Positions 1 to 11,909 of a DNA stretch of 64,000 nt are shown here, piece by piece (the first letter of the stretch is position 1; every line of letters starts with the position of its first letter). Both the position numbers and the translations under genes were made by a program. The stretch is from Anaeramoeba flamelloides (taxonomy: Eukaryota; Metamonada; Anaeramoebidae): contig JANTQA010000048.1 of the NCBI GenBank assembly GCA_027625915.1, forward strand, positions 5,332,001-5,396,000, given 5' to 3'. The notes beneath the pieces were generated by a model, which saw only the letters and a program-made list of their open reading frames with translations, was not told where the DNA came from and made no database searches.

Positions 1-415
1 AGAAAAGAAGAAAAAAAATGTAATTGAAATTTAAAAAGGGTTTTATAAGAAAAAATTGATAAAAAATCGAAAAAAAAAACTAACAATGCTATCTTTAATT
101 AAGAAACCCCAAAATAAAAGCAAAGATATTTTTGATTAATTTAATTTAAATTGATAATTGATCACTGAATGTTCTTTTGGGGATCGTTGTTGAATTGTTG
201 TAATTTCTTAATTTTTTTTTGATCTGATTTTTTTTAAACCTTTGATCATTTTTAGCCTTTGCTTTTTAGTTTTTATTTTCAAATTACTCAGACTTTCTTG
301 TTTCAGTGTCGCAGTATTAGCAAGTAATCACTTGATCTTTTTCCTTTGTAACTCTTATTCCCAATATAAAGAAGATTCAGCCAGGGAAAAAATGGAAAAA
401 AATAAAAAATCTTGT
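1..415 (+). repeat. Left copy of a 415-bp inverted repeat
   Basis: This stretch matches the reverse complement of 61,925-62,330 over nearly its whole length, with scattered substitutions and small indels (roughly 80% identity by eye). Shared strings include 'gataattgatcact', 'cctttgatcatttttagcc' and 'cacttgatctttttccttt'. The repeat may begin before the window. No open frame runs through both copies. It could be a dispersed non-coding repeat or the end of a larger element; its function is unknown. Confidence 0.8.
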
Positions 416-534
416 TTTTAAAAAACCAAAAATCTAAATTGAAAATGATCAAGTGTTATATTCAAAAATTTACTTATTTAAAAAGTATTTGTATTTTTTT
501 TTTTATAATTGCTAATGAAGAGAGGTGATTCAAC

Positions 535-975
535 AAAATTACCTCTTGTTTGTCGTTAGGTTTTTTTTACTTTGAGAAATTAAAAGAAAATTTCTTTAAT
601 TTTCTTTTTATTTTTCAAATTAAAAAAACTGCCATTAGCTTTTCTTGAGATTTTCTGTTTATTTAGAAAATCATTAGATTTTCGTTAGGTTTTTTTGAGT
701 TTTCTATTTATTTGTTAAGTGTTCTAGGTTTTTTTGAGTTTTTCTATTTTATTTGGAAAATCAATAGATTTTCTTTAGGTTTTTTTTACTTTTTGAAATA
801 AACCGAAAATTTTAATAAATTTTCTGTTTATTTCAAAAAGTAAAAAAAACCTAGAACACTTCACAAATAAATAGAAAATCTCAAAAAAACCTAGAACACT
901 TAACAATACTAACAGTAAACCTCAAGAAAACCTAGACACTTTACGGAACTCTACGGCACTTTCAGAAACTCTAAA
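535..975. repeat. Hairpin-repeat cluster P1
   Basis: A run of short inverted repeats. One hairpin has 'ttaggttttttttacttttt' near 776 as its left arm and 'aaaaagtaaaaaaaacctag' near 834 as its right arm. The stem is made of 'gaaataaaccgaaaatttt' against its complement. Units end with strings such as 'ctctacggcacttt'. The same modules recur at 24,940-25,700 and 35,405-36,065, so this is a dispersed family. Confidence 0.8.
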
Positions 976-1698
976 CTTCTATTTAGAGTTTTTTATCCTA
1001 TCTATAATAAAAGCAAGATTATAACCCAGAGGATAGTTTTTCTTTACAAAATAAAAAAAAACTAAATATTATTTTTAATTAAAGGCAAAAATAAGATAAA
1101 GAAAAAGCCAGAAATAAAATAGAATTAAAAAAACAGTTAAAAAAGTCAAAAACGTCATTGGAAAGTTTTTTTTGCACCTCAAGAAATTGAATGGGTTGGT
1201 AGTTGTTTTCTTTTATGTAAATTTTTTTTTGGATCGCCACCATAATACCCCTACTTATGTAATAACAATCTCGGCAGAAGTTAATCGCAGTCAAATGCAT
1301 TGTTACCTTATCTGACGGTAGTTAATTGCAGTCCAAGGCAACCAAATATCAGAAGAAGCTAAATTGTAACCGCTAATATTTCTCTTCTTCAATAGTTGCC
1401 ACCAAATTCGAACCACACATTTGATTACTTTTCTTTTTCTCTACTTTTTAATAATAAAAAAAAAAAAATTCTTTCTTTAAGAGAAGGAAAAAAAGGCTAG
1501 TTAAAAAAAGTAAAAATCAAAAATAATAAAAATTTGTTTTATTAAAGTATCTAGTTCAAAACTCTTAGAATTTACTTTATTTCATCCATAAAACTTAACT
1601 GTTTGACTGGAAAAGAGTTTAGTATCTTTGAAATATTTCCTACTTTTAAAATAAAAAAAGAGTGCAATATTTAAATTAATTCAAAAAGAAAACACTAT

Positions 1699-1741
<43 letters not shown>

Positions 1742-2064
1742 CTCATAAGAATTGCTTTGTATCAAGTAAATTATATATATTTTTTACACAAATATATTCC
1801 GAATAATTCAACCAAAACCAAAATATTCAATTCAAATCCAAGGTGGTTAAAACATTAATAGTGAATTAATAAATAAAGACAAAAAAAAAATTAGGAAAAA
1901 AAATTAATTTTTATTTAAATAATAATATTCTAACATTAACTTTAAAATTGATTACAAAGATATATATATATATATATATATTTCTAAATCTTATTTATTT
2001 TATTATTCCTGCCAAAATTTTAATTCTATTAAAAAAAAATAAAAAAATTACCAAATATTTATAG
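976..2064. other. Region upstream of VPS8: microsatellites and a composition island
   Basis: No complete gene is visible. Runs of (TA)n occupy about 1,702-1,736 and 1,960-1,982. A less AT-rich island at 1,180-1,420 has a short open minus-strand frame (see findings). Near 1,590-1,615 a sequence resembling one end of the family-C MITE (tttgactggaaaagagttta) appears alone. The missing N-terminal exons of VPS8 would be expected here but I could not identify them. Confidence 0.5.
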
Positions 2065-5000
2065 GTTATTTTAGTTTTATTTCAACCAATACCAAAAATT
2101 GAGTTTATTTATAAAAGGCCAAAATCTCAAAAATTAGAAAAGATTCCTTATATTACTTGGAGAGAACCAGTTGAATGGGGAAAACAAGACAAACAAACGA
2201 AAACACCAGCTTACTTTTGTGTATCATGGGGATCTTTTGTTGAAATTTTTGAAATTGAAACAAAATTTCAACGTATAGGGGGGACTTTATCAATAACATT
2301 TAAATCAATTTACCAAAAGGTGCTTGGATTTGAGACTAATGGTATTCATTGGGTTGGAGAAAATGTAAAGAATATTATTATTTGATTTTTTTTTTAATTA
2401 ATTTATAATTTTCTAATTTAATTAGGAATATTAACAAAAAAAATAAAAAAATATTAATTTTATTTAATTAAAACAAAATTATTCTCAATTAAACAAATAA
2501 AATTATTAACAAAAAAAAAAAAAATCAAAAAACAAAATAGTCATTAATAATTATTGATGATCAAAAAAAAATCCATTTAAATGAATTATTTCCAAAATTT
2601 GAACCATTGCAAATAATTTCTGATGAGAATATAAATTTCACACCAAAAACCAAAAGCATAGTTATTAAAACGGAAGAAAGCGAACAAAATATCAAAATCG
2701 AGACATTTTATTCGACATTATCGCCATATAATTCGAATAGTTTAATTATTTTCAATTCAGCAAAATGTACAAAAATCACGTTATTAACATTTCAAGAGAG
2801 AATCGAGAAATTAATCTCATCGAATTATTGGATTGATGCCATTAATATGTGTTTAAAATATTTTCATTTCGAATCAAATGGGGTTCATGGATTGCCAACA
2901 AACAATTATTTCAATCGGCAGACCATCATCATATCTCGAATAATTACAATTATATCAAACTTTTTAGATTATTTTTTTTCGAATGGTAAGCATATGGTAA
3001 CAAACGAAGGCAACGAAATAACGAGTAAATTTGATTCAAAGCTGGTTGGTTCACTTGCACATATGCTAATAATCATCTGCCAGGAAATTGAGCAATATAC
3101 ATTTTTATTCCATGGCGTATATGAAAGATTTGAAAAATATCGCTTGCAAGATTTCTTAGTTAAACATTTTGAAAGATTTATCGTTTCAGAAACACCAATC
3201 CAATCGCAATCCTGGGCAACCAATGGATTAATTGGAAGAAGTGATAATTCAAAATCTTTAGGAAGACATTTCAATAGTTCATTTGCATTAGGAACAAAAA
3301 CCAATTTTGTTAAATTACCAGGCAAATTATTAATTGCATATTTAAATTATTGCTTCAAAAAAAAGCTAATGAAAAAAGCCGAAGAAAATTTATTAGATTT
3401 TAAAGGTGATCATTTAAACCCACAATTTTTAATCTCATTATATCGCTATTATTTGCTTTTCCAAAATATGACCATCATTTGCCATAATAAATTTCAGAAT
3501 TATATTACACCCATTATTTCCATTTTTGATTTGTTAACTTTACAAAATTTGGAATTAAATGAAGAAATAAAAAATAATTATAATCAAAAATACATTATTT
3601 TAAAAATTAATCAAGAGCAACAGGATTATTTTTCTTTAACCTTATTCAATAATATCAATTTTTTATTAACAGTAAATAATAAAAATAAAAATAATAATAA
3701 TTCGGGGTTAAAGTTCAATCAAGAACAAATTAATATTATTAAAGCAAAATTATATGCATCAATTTTTATTAAAAGCATCCCCAATGTAGATATTAAATAC
3801 CCGTATTTGGATACTTTATTGAAATTAAATGTTGAAACAACTTTAAATATTATTAGTATTTGCTTTGATGATCAAATTTCACCAGAACAATATCAACAAA
3901 TCATTTTGAAAAAAAATAATACGAACAAATTGACTAGGCAAAAAATATTAAATATTTTGACAAAAAAATTAATAGATCCAAATTCTAAAAAAAAAATTCC
4001 ATTACAAACAACACCAAATTGGAAATTTAATTCAAAAGATATGTTAATTTTTTTCCAATTTGCTGCAAAGTATATTTCAAAGGGTGTAATTAAAGTCAAA
4101 AAAGATTTATTATTTCGAATATTTTATTTTGTTGTTGAAATTGTTGATGAAAAGGAAAATGAAATGAATAAAGAAAATGAAAACCAACAAGAAAATGAAA
4201 CGAAACAAGAAAATAAAATGAATAAAGAAAATAAAAACCAACAAGAAAATGAAAAGAATAAAGAAGTATTTGTTACTATAAGCGAAAGAGAGGAATTGTT
4301 ATTAAAGATTTTAAAAGGTGTACCAGAAGTTTTTGATAGTCGAAAGGTACTTGATTTGGGAGAATTAGTAGGCTTTAAAAAGGTTTGTGAATTTTTATAT
4401 TTAAGAACTTGTAATTTTACGAGCGCCTTTGGATATTATTTTAATGATGAAAAAAGAAAATTTTTAATTCTCAAATTAATTCGAAAAATTTTATTAAAAT
4501 TTAAAAATAATATCCCAGTCATAAGATCATTAACACAGGCCGTAAAATTCCATATTGAATCATTGATTAACTTGAACAATGTCAAAACAGCAAGGCTGAT
4601 TGCTCATAAATTTCCAAACGAGCATTTGGAAATTATGGATAAATTGAAATCTAATCCCATTATTCACTATAAATATTTAAAAGGCTTAATTGAATCGTCA
4701 AAGGTCTATGAGCAAACGTCAATTTCTAGACAATTCTTTTCAAAAAGTGGGGGTAAAAATGATTTACAAGATAACAAACCAATAGAAAACATACCAGAAA
4801 CCATTGACGAATTAGTACAAAATTTAAATAATTCATCCAAAAAATTAAAAAATACTACCAATAATAATTTAAATAATGATGATGATGATGATGATGATGG
4901 TGGTGGTGATGATTATTTGGATGATAATGAAGATGATGATTATTTGGATGATGAATTTGGAATTGAAATCAGTACTGCAATCAACGAAAAATGTGTAGAG

Positions 5001-6200
5001 TTGATGTGCCAAATTGAACCTGAACAAGTTGCGTTATATTTGAAGGCCAATGAAAATTATAGAGTAGACCAATGCTTAAATTTATGTAAAAAGCATGGTA
5101 TCACAGATGCAATGATGTATTTAAATGAAAGAACAGGTGACATTGAAGCTGCATGGTCTTTATTATTAAAACAATTTTCCGAAACTGTAACTGAATTTAT
5201 GGTTCATTATAAAGAAATCCCACAAAATTTTGATATTGAAAAAAGTAAAAATGAAAAAATAATCAAATTAAAATCCCTATTAATACAGGCATTAGAATTT
5301 TGTAAACGAAATTCGGACTCTTTGAATATTGATAAACTTTGGTTTAAATTATTAGATGTGTTCACAGAGCCTATAAAAATCTTATATGGCATGGAACAAT
5401 CAAAAAAAGTAGTCCGCATTAATGATAATTTAACCAAATTTGTGTTATCCACTTTAGAAAAAATGATCGGTAACGTGCCAATGACTTTAATATTAGTCAA
5501 ATTAGTTGACGATTACAAAGATCAAAAATATAAAAAATTTAGAACAATAATACAAACAATGATCGAAACTTATTCCTATGAAAGAACGCTTTTGAAATCT
5601 GCTAATCAATTATTAACACAGGATTCTTATCACGCCTGGAGAGATTTAATCGAAAAAAAGATTAATTCTTATCCAATCATTTCAACACATTGCTCAGATT
5701 GCCGAGGAATGCTCTTTTCCCAAGACAGGTCAAAGGGCAAAATAATCGTGTTCAATTGTGGCCATACCTTCCACGAAGACTGTCTCCCAAGAGACAATAT
5801 TTGTACGATTTGTAATCAAGCCTCACAAAATAAATTATCTAAAAAGCCAAGTTTGACAAATAAAAAAAACAGAAAGATCAATCAAAAGTCTTCTTTTAAT
5901 AATTTGAATGAAAAATCTGAAATTAGTAGAACAGATTCAAATAATTTTAGTAACAATAACGATATGAGGGCAAGAAGAAGAAGAAGAAGAAGAAGAAGAA
6001 GAAGAAATGATCAAATGGAAACTAACCTATTAGAAGTGATGAGTAATTTGCAAATGAAAGAAGATGTTTTAAAAAGTTACTGGTCTTCTTTTAGAATGAA
6101 AACTTTCGATTTGGTTTATGATAATAACAGAATCGGTCATAGAAAGAAGTTTTTACCCACCCAATCTATTTTTAATGTCGAGTTTCAAGAATTTAATTAA
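2065..6200 (+). CDS. VPS8: VPS8 homologue (CORVET tethering subunit), 5' incomplete
   Basis: VPS8 is the CORVET-specific subunit that binds Rab5-type GTPases and tethers early endosomes. Two exons are visible: 2,065-2,364 and 2,541-6,200. They are joined in phase 0 across a 176-bp intron (gtaaag...atag) and give 1,319 residues. The first part looks like the end of a beta-propeller (PAYFCVSWGSFVEIFEI, then GIHWVGEN, spliced to SLIIIDDQKKIHL). A helical solenoid with a clathrin-repeat-like stretch lies near residues 927-980. The C-terminus has a RING-type finger at about 1,151-1,191: CSDC, then NCGHTFHEDC, then CTIC. Low-complexity inserts are N/K/E-rich (4,140-4,265), Asp-rich (4,870-4,950) and an Arg run (5,970-6,006). 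The frame upstream of 2,607 is supported by splicing, so the TTG there is not the start. No convincing start exon is seen, so about 200-300 N-terminal residues are missing or hidden. VPS41 is less likely because of the overall match to VPS8. Confidence 0.82.
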
Positions 6201-6571
6201 TTTTAATAGATTGAGACCAAGCTCAAGTTTATGTAAAATCCAGAATAATAAGATTTTTCTTTTTCTTTTTCTTTTTCTGTTTCTTTTTCTCCTTCTCTTT
6301 CTCTTTTTTTTCATTTTTTTTGATTTATTTATCATTTTTTTTTTATATTTTATTTTAATTTTGTAACCAGTGTTAAATACATATAGGGATTTAAAAATTT
6401 AAAAAATAATTATTATTTTTTTTTTGAGTCTCAATTTTAATTTATTTTTACTCTGATACCTTTATTTGAATTTTGATATAAATTGTTTATTAATAAGTTT
6501 TTCTAGGTTTTGAAAATAAATTAATAACTTATTTTAAGCAATTATTATCAATTTTTTTTTGATCACAACTT
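6201..6571. other. 3' flank of VPS8, pyrimidine-rich
   Basis: After the TAA stop, a C/T-rich tract built on 'tttttc' runs from about 6,255 to 6,330, followed by AT-rich DNA. The short frames here are by-products of the tract. No gene is seen. Confidence 0.5.
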
Positions 6572-6757
6572 TCTCTGAAACTCCAATTTAAAATTTTTAA
6601 ACAACCAAAATTTAATTTTTGAAGAAAAAGAATTATCAAATAAATTATATAAGAAATAATGAATTATAATCCAGACTACTTGAAATGTTAACAATTATCA
6701 TTAATTAATAAAATCAAAATAAAGAAATATTGTGTCCTTAATTTTGGAGTTTTCAGA
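6572..6757 (+). mobile_element. Short, internally deleted family-A MITE (A6)
   Basis: The left end (ctgaaactccaatttaaaat) closely matches the left end of copy A5 at 58,909. The right end (ttaattttggagttttcag) is its approximate inverted repeat. At about 185 bp it is shorter than the other copies, as expected for an internal deletion. The match is weaker than for A2 and A3. Confidence 0.45.
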
Positions 6758-7137
6758 TGTATCGTTAAGGGTTAAATGTTCAAAAAAAATATTTAATCTT
6801 TTAAAGAGAGAATCATGAAGTGAATAAAGTATTGTCTTATAATTCAAAGAATGGATAACATTTGTCGTTGAGAAACAGTCATTAAAAGAATTTAAACCCA
6901 ATTTGTTTTCCTATAATTTTGGTGAGAACATAAGAAAGAAAATTTTATTGCAGTAGAACTATGATTTTAACAAAGAATTATTAATCAAACATAGGATAAA
7001 TAACATGAACCAACCTAATATTTGATTTCTAATTTAAAAGAACTAAGCAGTAACGAAATATTTGCTGTTTAGAAAGAAAATTTTCATTTCAAATGAAATT
7101 AAATCTACCAATTTTAAAAAATGAAATGAACCTATTT
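6758..7137. other. AT-rich intergenic DNA
   Basis: I see no gene, RNA or repeat that can be supported here. Confidence 0.4.
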
Positions 7138-7690
7138 CCCTGCAACTCAAAAAACACTAAAAATGGAAAACTGATCAAATACCTTCCATTAAAAAAAATT
7201 AAAAAAACAAAATGGAAAAATAAAAATAAATAAAGTTTCAAAATAACTTATTTTTGAAAACATTTTTGGCCAAAATCATAGAATTTAAACTTGAAATTAT
7301 GTATATTTTTATATACCTTATCTTGTTCTAACTCACTGACTAAAACATATTCCAAATTAAGGGAATTTTATTTTCACAAAAATTACTAATTTGGTCTTCA
7401 AATGTTTTTTTTATTTTTAAATGGTAAAATTAAAAAAAAAGTTATTTAAAAAAGATAGACTCTCTGGAAAAATATTCTAATTTAATATATTAACTATTCT
7501 TTGATTTCAAAATTTTCTCAACTCCAATTTTTCAAAAAAAAAATCAAAAAGAGCACAGTAATTTCAAAAATATTTCCGATATTCCAAAGTTGAGAGTGTT
7601 TTTATTCTTAAAAAAATTATCATTGTGGTTAATTGAATTAAGTTTTAAGCTAGATTTCAAGATATTTTAATCAGAAAAAATAGTACTTAA
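7138..7690 (+). repeat. Dispersed repeat L, copy 1
   Basis: About 550 bp in direct orientation with 52,085-52,655. Shared strings include 'aaaaaacactaaaaa', 'aaataaataaagtttcaa', 'cttgaaattatgtatatttt' and 'ctaatttggtcttcaaa'. No coding frame survives in both copies. Clear terminal inverted repeats were not found, so the class is unknown. Confidence 0.8.
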
Positions 7691-7904
7691 CTTTATTAAG
7701 GACATATAAAAACATAAAAAAAAAAAAATAATTTTCAAATTTTAATTAACTTAATATAAATTCCAAATTAGAATGAAAGTTTATGTTTCTGCTTCTTTTA
7801 ACTTTTAACTAATCTAAATATTAATAAAAATATAAACAAAAATAACTTTTTTTAAAAAAAAAATCAATTAACCAAAAAATATTTTAAAATGATTCAAAAT
7901 TTCA

Positions 7905-8068
7905 AAAATTCAAATAAAAAAATTATTTCATTTAATATGATCACCATAGGCAAGTAATTGAATTTCCAAAACAAAAATATCTGTTTCTGATTTTTATAAG
8001 TCCAAAGGGTTAAATTTCTTCAATTTAAAATAGCTCGTTTTTCTTTCAGTAATATACCAATTTTAATC
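7905..8068 (+). repeat. Short dispersed repeat, paired with 46,445-46,600
   Basis: Both places carry 'caaagggttaaattt' followed by 'ttcaatttaaaa' and similar flanking text ending near 'ccatttca'. It adjoins the left end of MITE A1 and could be a target repeat into which A1 inserted. Confidence 0.5.
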
Positions 8069-8070
8069 TA

Positions 8071-8701
8071 AACACCATTTCAAAAATTAGGACTCACCTA
8101 AAATAATAAATTGAATAAAAATAGAAAAATCATTGATTATTCAAGAACATTTAAAAACTAAATCTGATTTTTAATTCACTTTTAAATCATTCTAAATATT
8201 TAAAAACCTGATATTTTAAAAATTTAAAAAAAAAAAAACCAAAAAATAAAAAAATCTAATTAAAATTTTGGAAAGAGTATTATTGAATTTTTATTACTGA
8301 ACTTTTATTTAAAAAAAGTTGAACAACAACATTTTTTATGAATATTTCAATTCATTTTAAAAGATATTACATAGTCTCAATTTTCATAGTGATTATTTAT
8401 CTTTTCGAAGATATTTTTTTTTTTCGAATGATCTTATTCAAAAAAAAAAAAAAAAGAAAAAGAAAACAAAAGTAAAAAAAAAAATTTGGAAGAAATACAA
8501 AAATTTACTAAAATCAAAAAAAAAAAAAAAAAAAAAAAGAAAAAGAAAAAAAAAAGAAAAAGCATTATCAAAATTTGCAAAATTAGAAAAAATGATTCTG
8601 ATCCAAAAATTTGAAAATATTTTTTTGAGAAGAATATTGTAATAAACACTCAAAAAAACTACCATTAAAAGTATAAAGGGTGTCAAAATTTTTGAAATCT
8701 G
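8071..8701 (+). mobile_element. Family-A MITE, copy A1
   Basis: About 630 bp, bounded by TA on each side. The left terminus (aacaccatttcaaaaattag) is approximately inverted at the right terminus (gtcaaaatttttgaaatctg). The interior matches A4 at 40,148 (shared: aaatcattctaaatat, aaaaacctgatattttaaaa). The poly-A/poly-AG interior gives spurious open frames. A TA duplication and short inverted repeats point to a Tc1/mariner-type non-autonomous element, which is an inference. Confidence 0.75.
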
Positions 8702-9512
8702 TAATTTAGCCTAATTTTGTATTTATTTTGTAACCCTATTTCTTTGACATATTAATTATTTTATAATAGTTTTCTTGGAATAATAATAACTGATTTGAAA
8801 GATGACAAAAAAAAGAAATAAAATAAATCTTGTGTTTCTCTAAAAAAAAAAAAAAAGAATGAAACTTCCAAAACAAACAAAATTGTTTTTAAAATTATAT
8901 AATCCAAAATCATTTGAATTGGAAATTGAGTATAGATCTTTTGGTTTTTTCAAAAAATTTATTTTTTTTTTTTTATTATTGAGTTTTTGAGAATGATCAT
9001 GTATCATTTTTTGAGAGTTTTTTGATTGATATTAGTTACTAATAAATAATATAATTTTTTTTTACGTTTTCAATATAAACAATTTAATTGTTATTACTTA
9101 TATATAATCAAATCAGAAAAAAAATTGGTGTTCCTTGAATTTTAATTTTTAAATAAATTTTTGTTATTTTTATATTTTTTGTTACTCGCCAAGAAAAAAT
9201 ATTTTATCACATCTATGTAACATTTTTAGAACAAAATTTCCTTTTATCGGAGTATTTTCTACTTATTTTAATAGTAAAATAATTTTGTAACATGATAAAA
9301 ACATGTTGTGTATTATATAGAACATTTTATAACAAACATTTAAGTTATAAAAGTAGTTATTTTAAAATTGTTTAAAAGGTTAAATGTTTAAAGTATCTTT
9401 ACAATATGTTTATAAAATGTTAAAAAAATGTGTTTTATTAGGATCTTTCAAATATTTTTGTTCCATTATTAAATTAATTTTGGTGTGGTATTTAAAGAAT
9501 TTGTATATAGTA
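8702..9512. other. AT-rich intergenic DNA
   Basis: No gene or recognised repeat. The DNA is mostly A and T homopolymer-like. Confidence 0.4.
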
Positions 9513-9687
9513 AGTTCCACTTTTAAGAAACAAACTTTCATAAAAAAATCAAGCTACAATAAAATTCTCAAATTCAAGTACAAATTTCTAATTCTAATAT
9601 AAAATAATTTATGAAAAAAAAAAAAAAAAGGGCAAAAAAAGGTACCTTAATATAAGGCTTTTCGTGTCTCAAAAGTGGAACTGGTGT
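9513..9687 (+). mobile_element. Family-G MITE, copy G1
   Basis: About 175 bp with inverted ends: 'agttccacttttaagaaaca' on the left and 'tgtctcaaaagtggaact' on the right. A TA dinucleotide lies at the left edge, and one occurs a few bases beyond the right end. The same termini occur at 34,600-34,811. Confidence 0.7.
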
Positions 9688-9942
9688 AATGAAAAATTCC
9701 AAATTTTTGATTTTGAAAAGAAGCTTATTTTATTCCTTTTCCTTTTTGAGTTTTTTTATAAACAAGTTTTGAATAAAGTATTTTATGAAGTCATTTTGTT
9801 AGGATACTCTCAAAAAATATTTGAGCTTCAAAATATTCTTTGAAATACTCTTTTGAAAATAAACAGTTCTAATTTTTCTGAAAACTAAGAGAAAATGTCC
9901 TTAAAATTTTTTGAAATTTTTTAGTATTTATTAGTTTATAAT

Positions 9943-10399
9943 TGTTGAGAGAAAAATGTTGGATAGAGAAAAATAGTTTGACTGCAATTTTAATTAGGGA
10001 CATTACTGAAAATGATTTTTAATTTCTTTCATTTGTGAAATAACTAAAGAAAATAACAATAATCTACTTATTAGAATAAGAATTAATGTAACTCTACCTA
10101 TTCAAAACCTTATCTCTTATAATCTAAGGCAAGACTAAAAATTACCATTTACAGAATTAATAGTAAACTTTACGAAACTTGGATTTTTGTTAAAATAGCA
10201 TGATCTACTTTAGTTATAAACCATTCAAATGAGTATTCTACACAAACCACGGGTTAATGAACTTGTAACACATTTAAACCTGGATTTATATAAAAGGCAC
10301 CAAGTTATCAATAGGATTTGATTTTCAATTTTACTAATGTTCCCAATTAAAAATGTTTTTCCAACCATTTTTCTGTGTCAAACATTTTTCTCTCAACAG
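9943..10399. mobile_element. Foldback/MITE J with ~75-bp inverted ends
   Basis: The left arm begins 'tgttgagagaaaaatgtt' and continues through 'ttttaattagggacatta'. The right arm, read on the minus strand, begins the same way and continues through 'ttttaattgggaacatta'. The interior is about 300 bp with no supported gene. I saw only one copy in this window. Confidence 0.7.
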
Positions 10400-11909
10400 T
10401 AAACATTTTCTTTTTTCTCTGTTTTGACCTTTGTTTTTTTGTATTTATAGACTATTTGTAGTAAAATATATAGCACAAAATTTTGATTCAGCCTTCAAAA
10501 AAAGGGTTTTAAAAATCATGTAAAATTTTCAATTTTTTAATTCCATAAATGAGTATAAATGATTCATTTTTTTTAGAATTGGGGACTTTAATAGTTTTAA
10601 TTCTTTCAATCTGATTATTATGGAAAGTTGAATGAAAATTTTTATCTTTTTATTTTACAATTAACAGTAATAAATTCAAAATAGCAACACCTGTATCTAA
10701 TTTTTTCTTGAAACCCAAATTGTTTTTTAGAAACTAAATCACAGGAATCAGAAAGCAAATTTTTTTAGATCTTAATTACATTACTTGAGGCTTTATAAAA
10801 GTATATTTGTACCCTTATACTAAACTTTATGGACACTTTAAAATGAAGCAGTGAATCGGTGAAGTAATGTAATTTTGTTTTTCGAGCCTTTTCCAACGAA
10901 ATTTTCAATTTGAAAAGCTAGAAAAGGTTTTGTCAAATCACAAAGAAATTTTCAAAAGAAAAACCTAAAATTGAAATTTTTGAACAAGATCTCATAACAC
11001 AAAATTCTTGTTAGTTCCATAAACATACTTTTTAAGATTTAAAACTGATTCTCACACAACAACCAATAAATATAATCGTAGGCTATTAAACACAAAGTAA
11101 CTGAAAACTTATTAGCTCAAGAGGATATATTACCCGACAAAAACAACCTACAAAATATTAATAGTATTTCAAATTTGATTAATAGGAACAATTATCAAAA
11201 GGACTGACTCTTCCTTTGAATATTTTTCAAAAAAAAGTTCAAAATTTTTCTACTTTAAAAAAGAAAATAAAACATCAATTTTAATTACCGTCTTTGGTTG
11301 GCTGTTTATTTTCCAGAAAAAAATAATAATCTTTTTTTAGAGTAATAAATCAAAAGATATAAAGAATGTTTATTCAATTTTTCTCTAGTTATCATTTACA
11401 ATGAAAAACAAAGACAAACAAAACATAAGTCTCCCAAAAATAGTTTTTTGTTTATTTTTTTGATGGTTAAGATCTTTGATTACACTTTTCTAAGCTTAAC
11501 TATTTTTGTTCTTAAAAATGCACTTGAGTAACCAACAGTTTGGAGAGTGATTATAATTCAATACAATATTTAATTTTATTTTATTGAATCAATATTATTT
11601 TATCAGTTTAAAAAGAAGAATCCAAAAAACTAAAATAATTTTCCAATTAGTCTTCAAAAACCAGTGTATAACAGTCTCTCATATTCCTATTCCAAAAACC
11701 AACTGTTTGAATGCTCTGATCAAATTTGGTTGATTTTTGCTTTATTAATTGGAAATATTGATAAAAAACAATAGTTTCTATTCTTGAACACGGCACAAAT
11801 GCACTTCTCAAATAACACTGAAGAACCAAAATTACAAAACAAAAAAATAAAGAATCATTTTTCCATCTTTCCGATTTTTTTTTTTTTTTCAAATACTCTT
11901 CTTGGCGAA
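10400..11909. other. Intergenic DNA before the BEACH-like gene
   Basis: No supported gene. A weak inverted repeat around 'cattactt' lies at about 10,778-10,874. The last ~100 bp before 11,910 are T-rich and would be the 5' leader and promoter of the next gene, but no specific element can be named. Confidence 0.4.

Noticed and set aside
2607-2609. TTG at 2,607 as the start of the VPS8 frame
   Set aside because: Upstream sequence continues the frame to a splice acceptor at 2,540 and joins a coding exon in phase; a nuclear gene should start with ATG.
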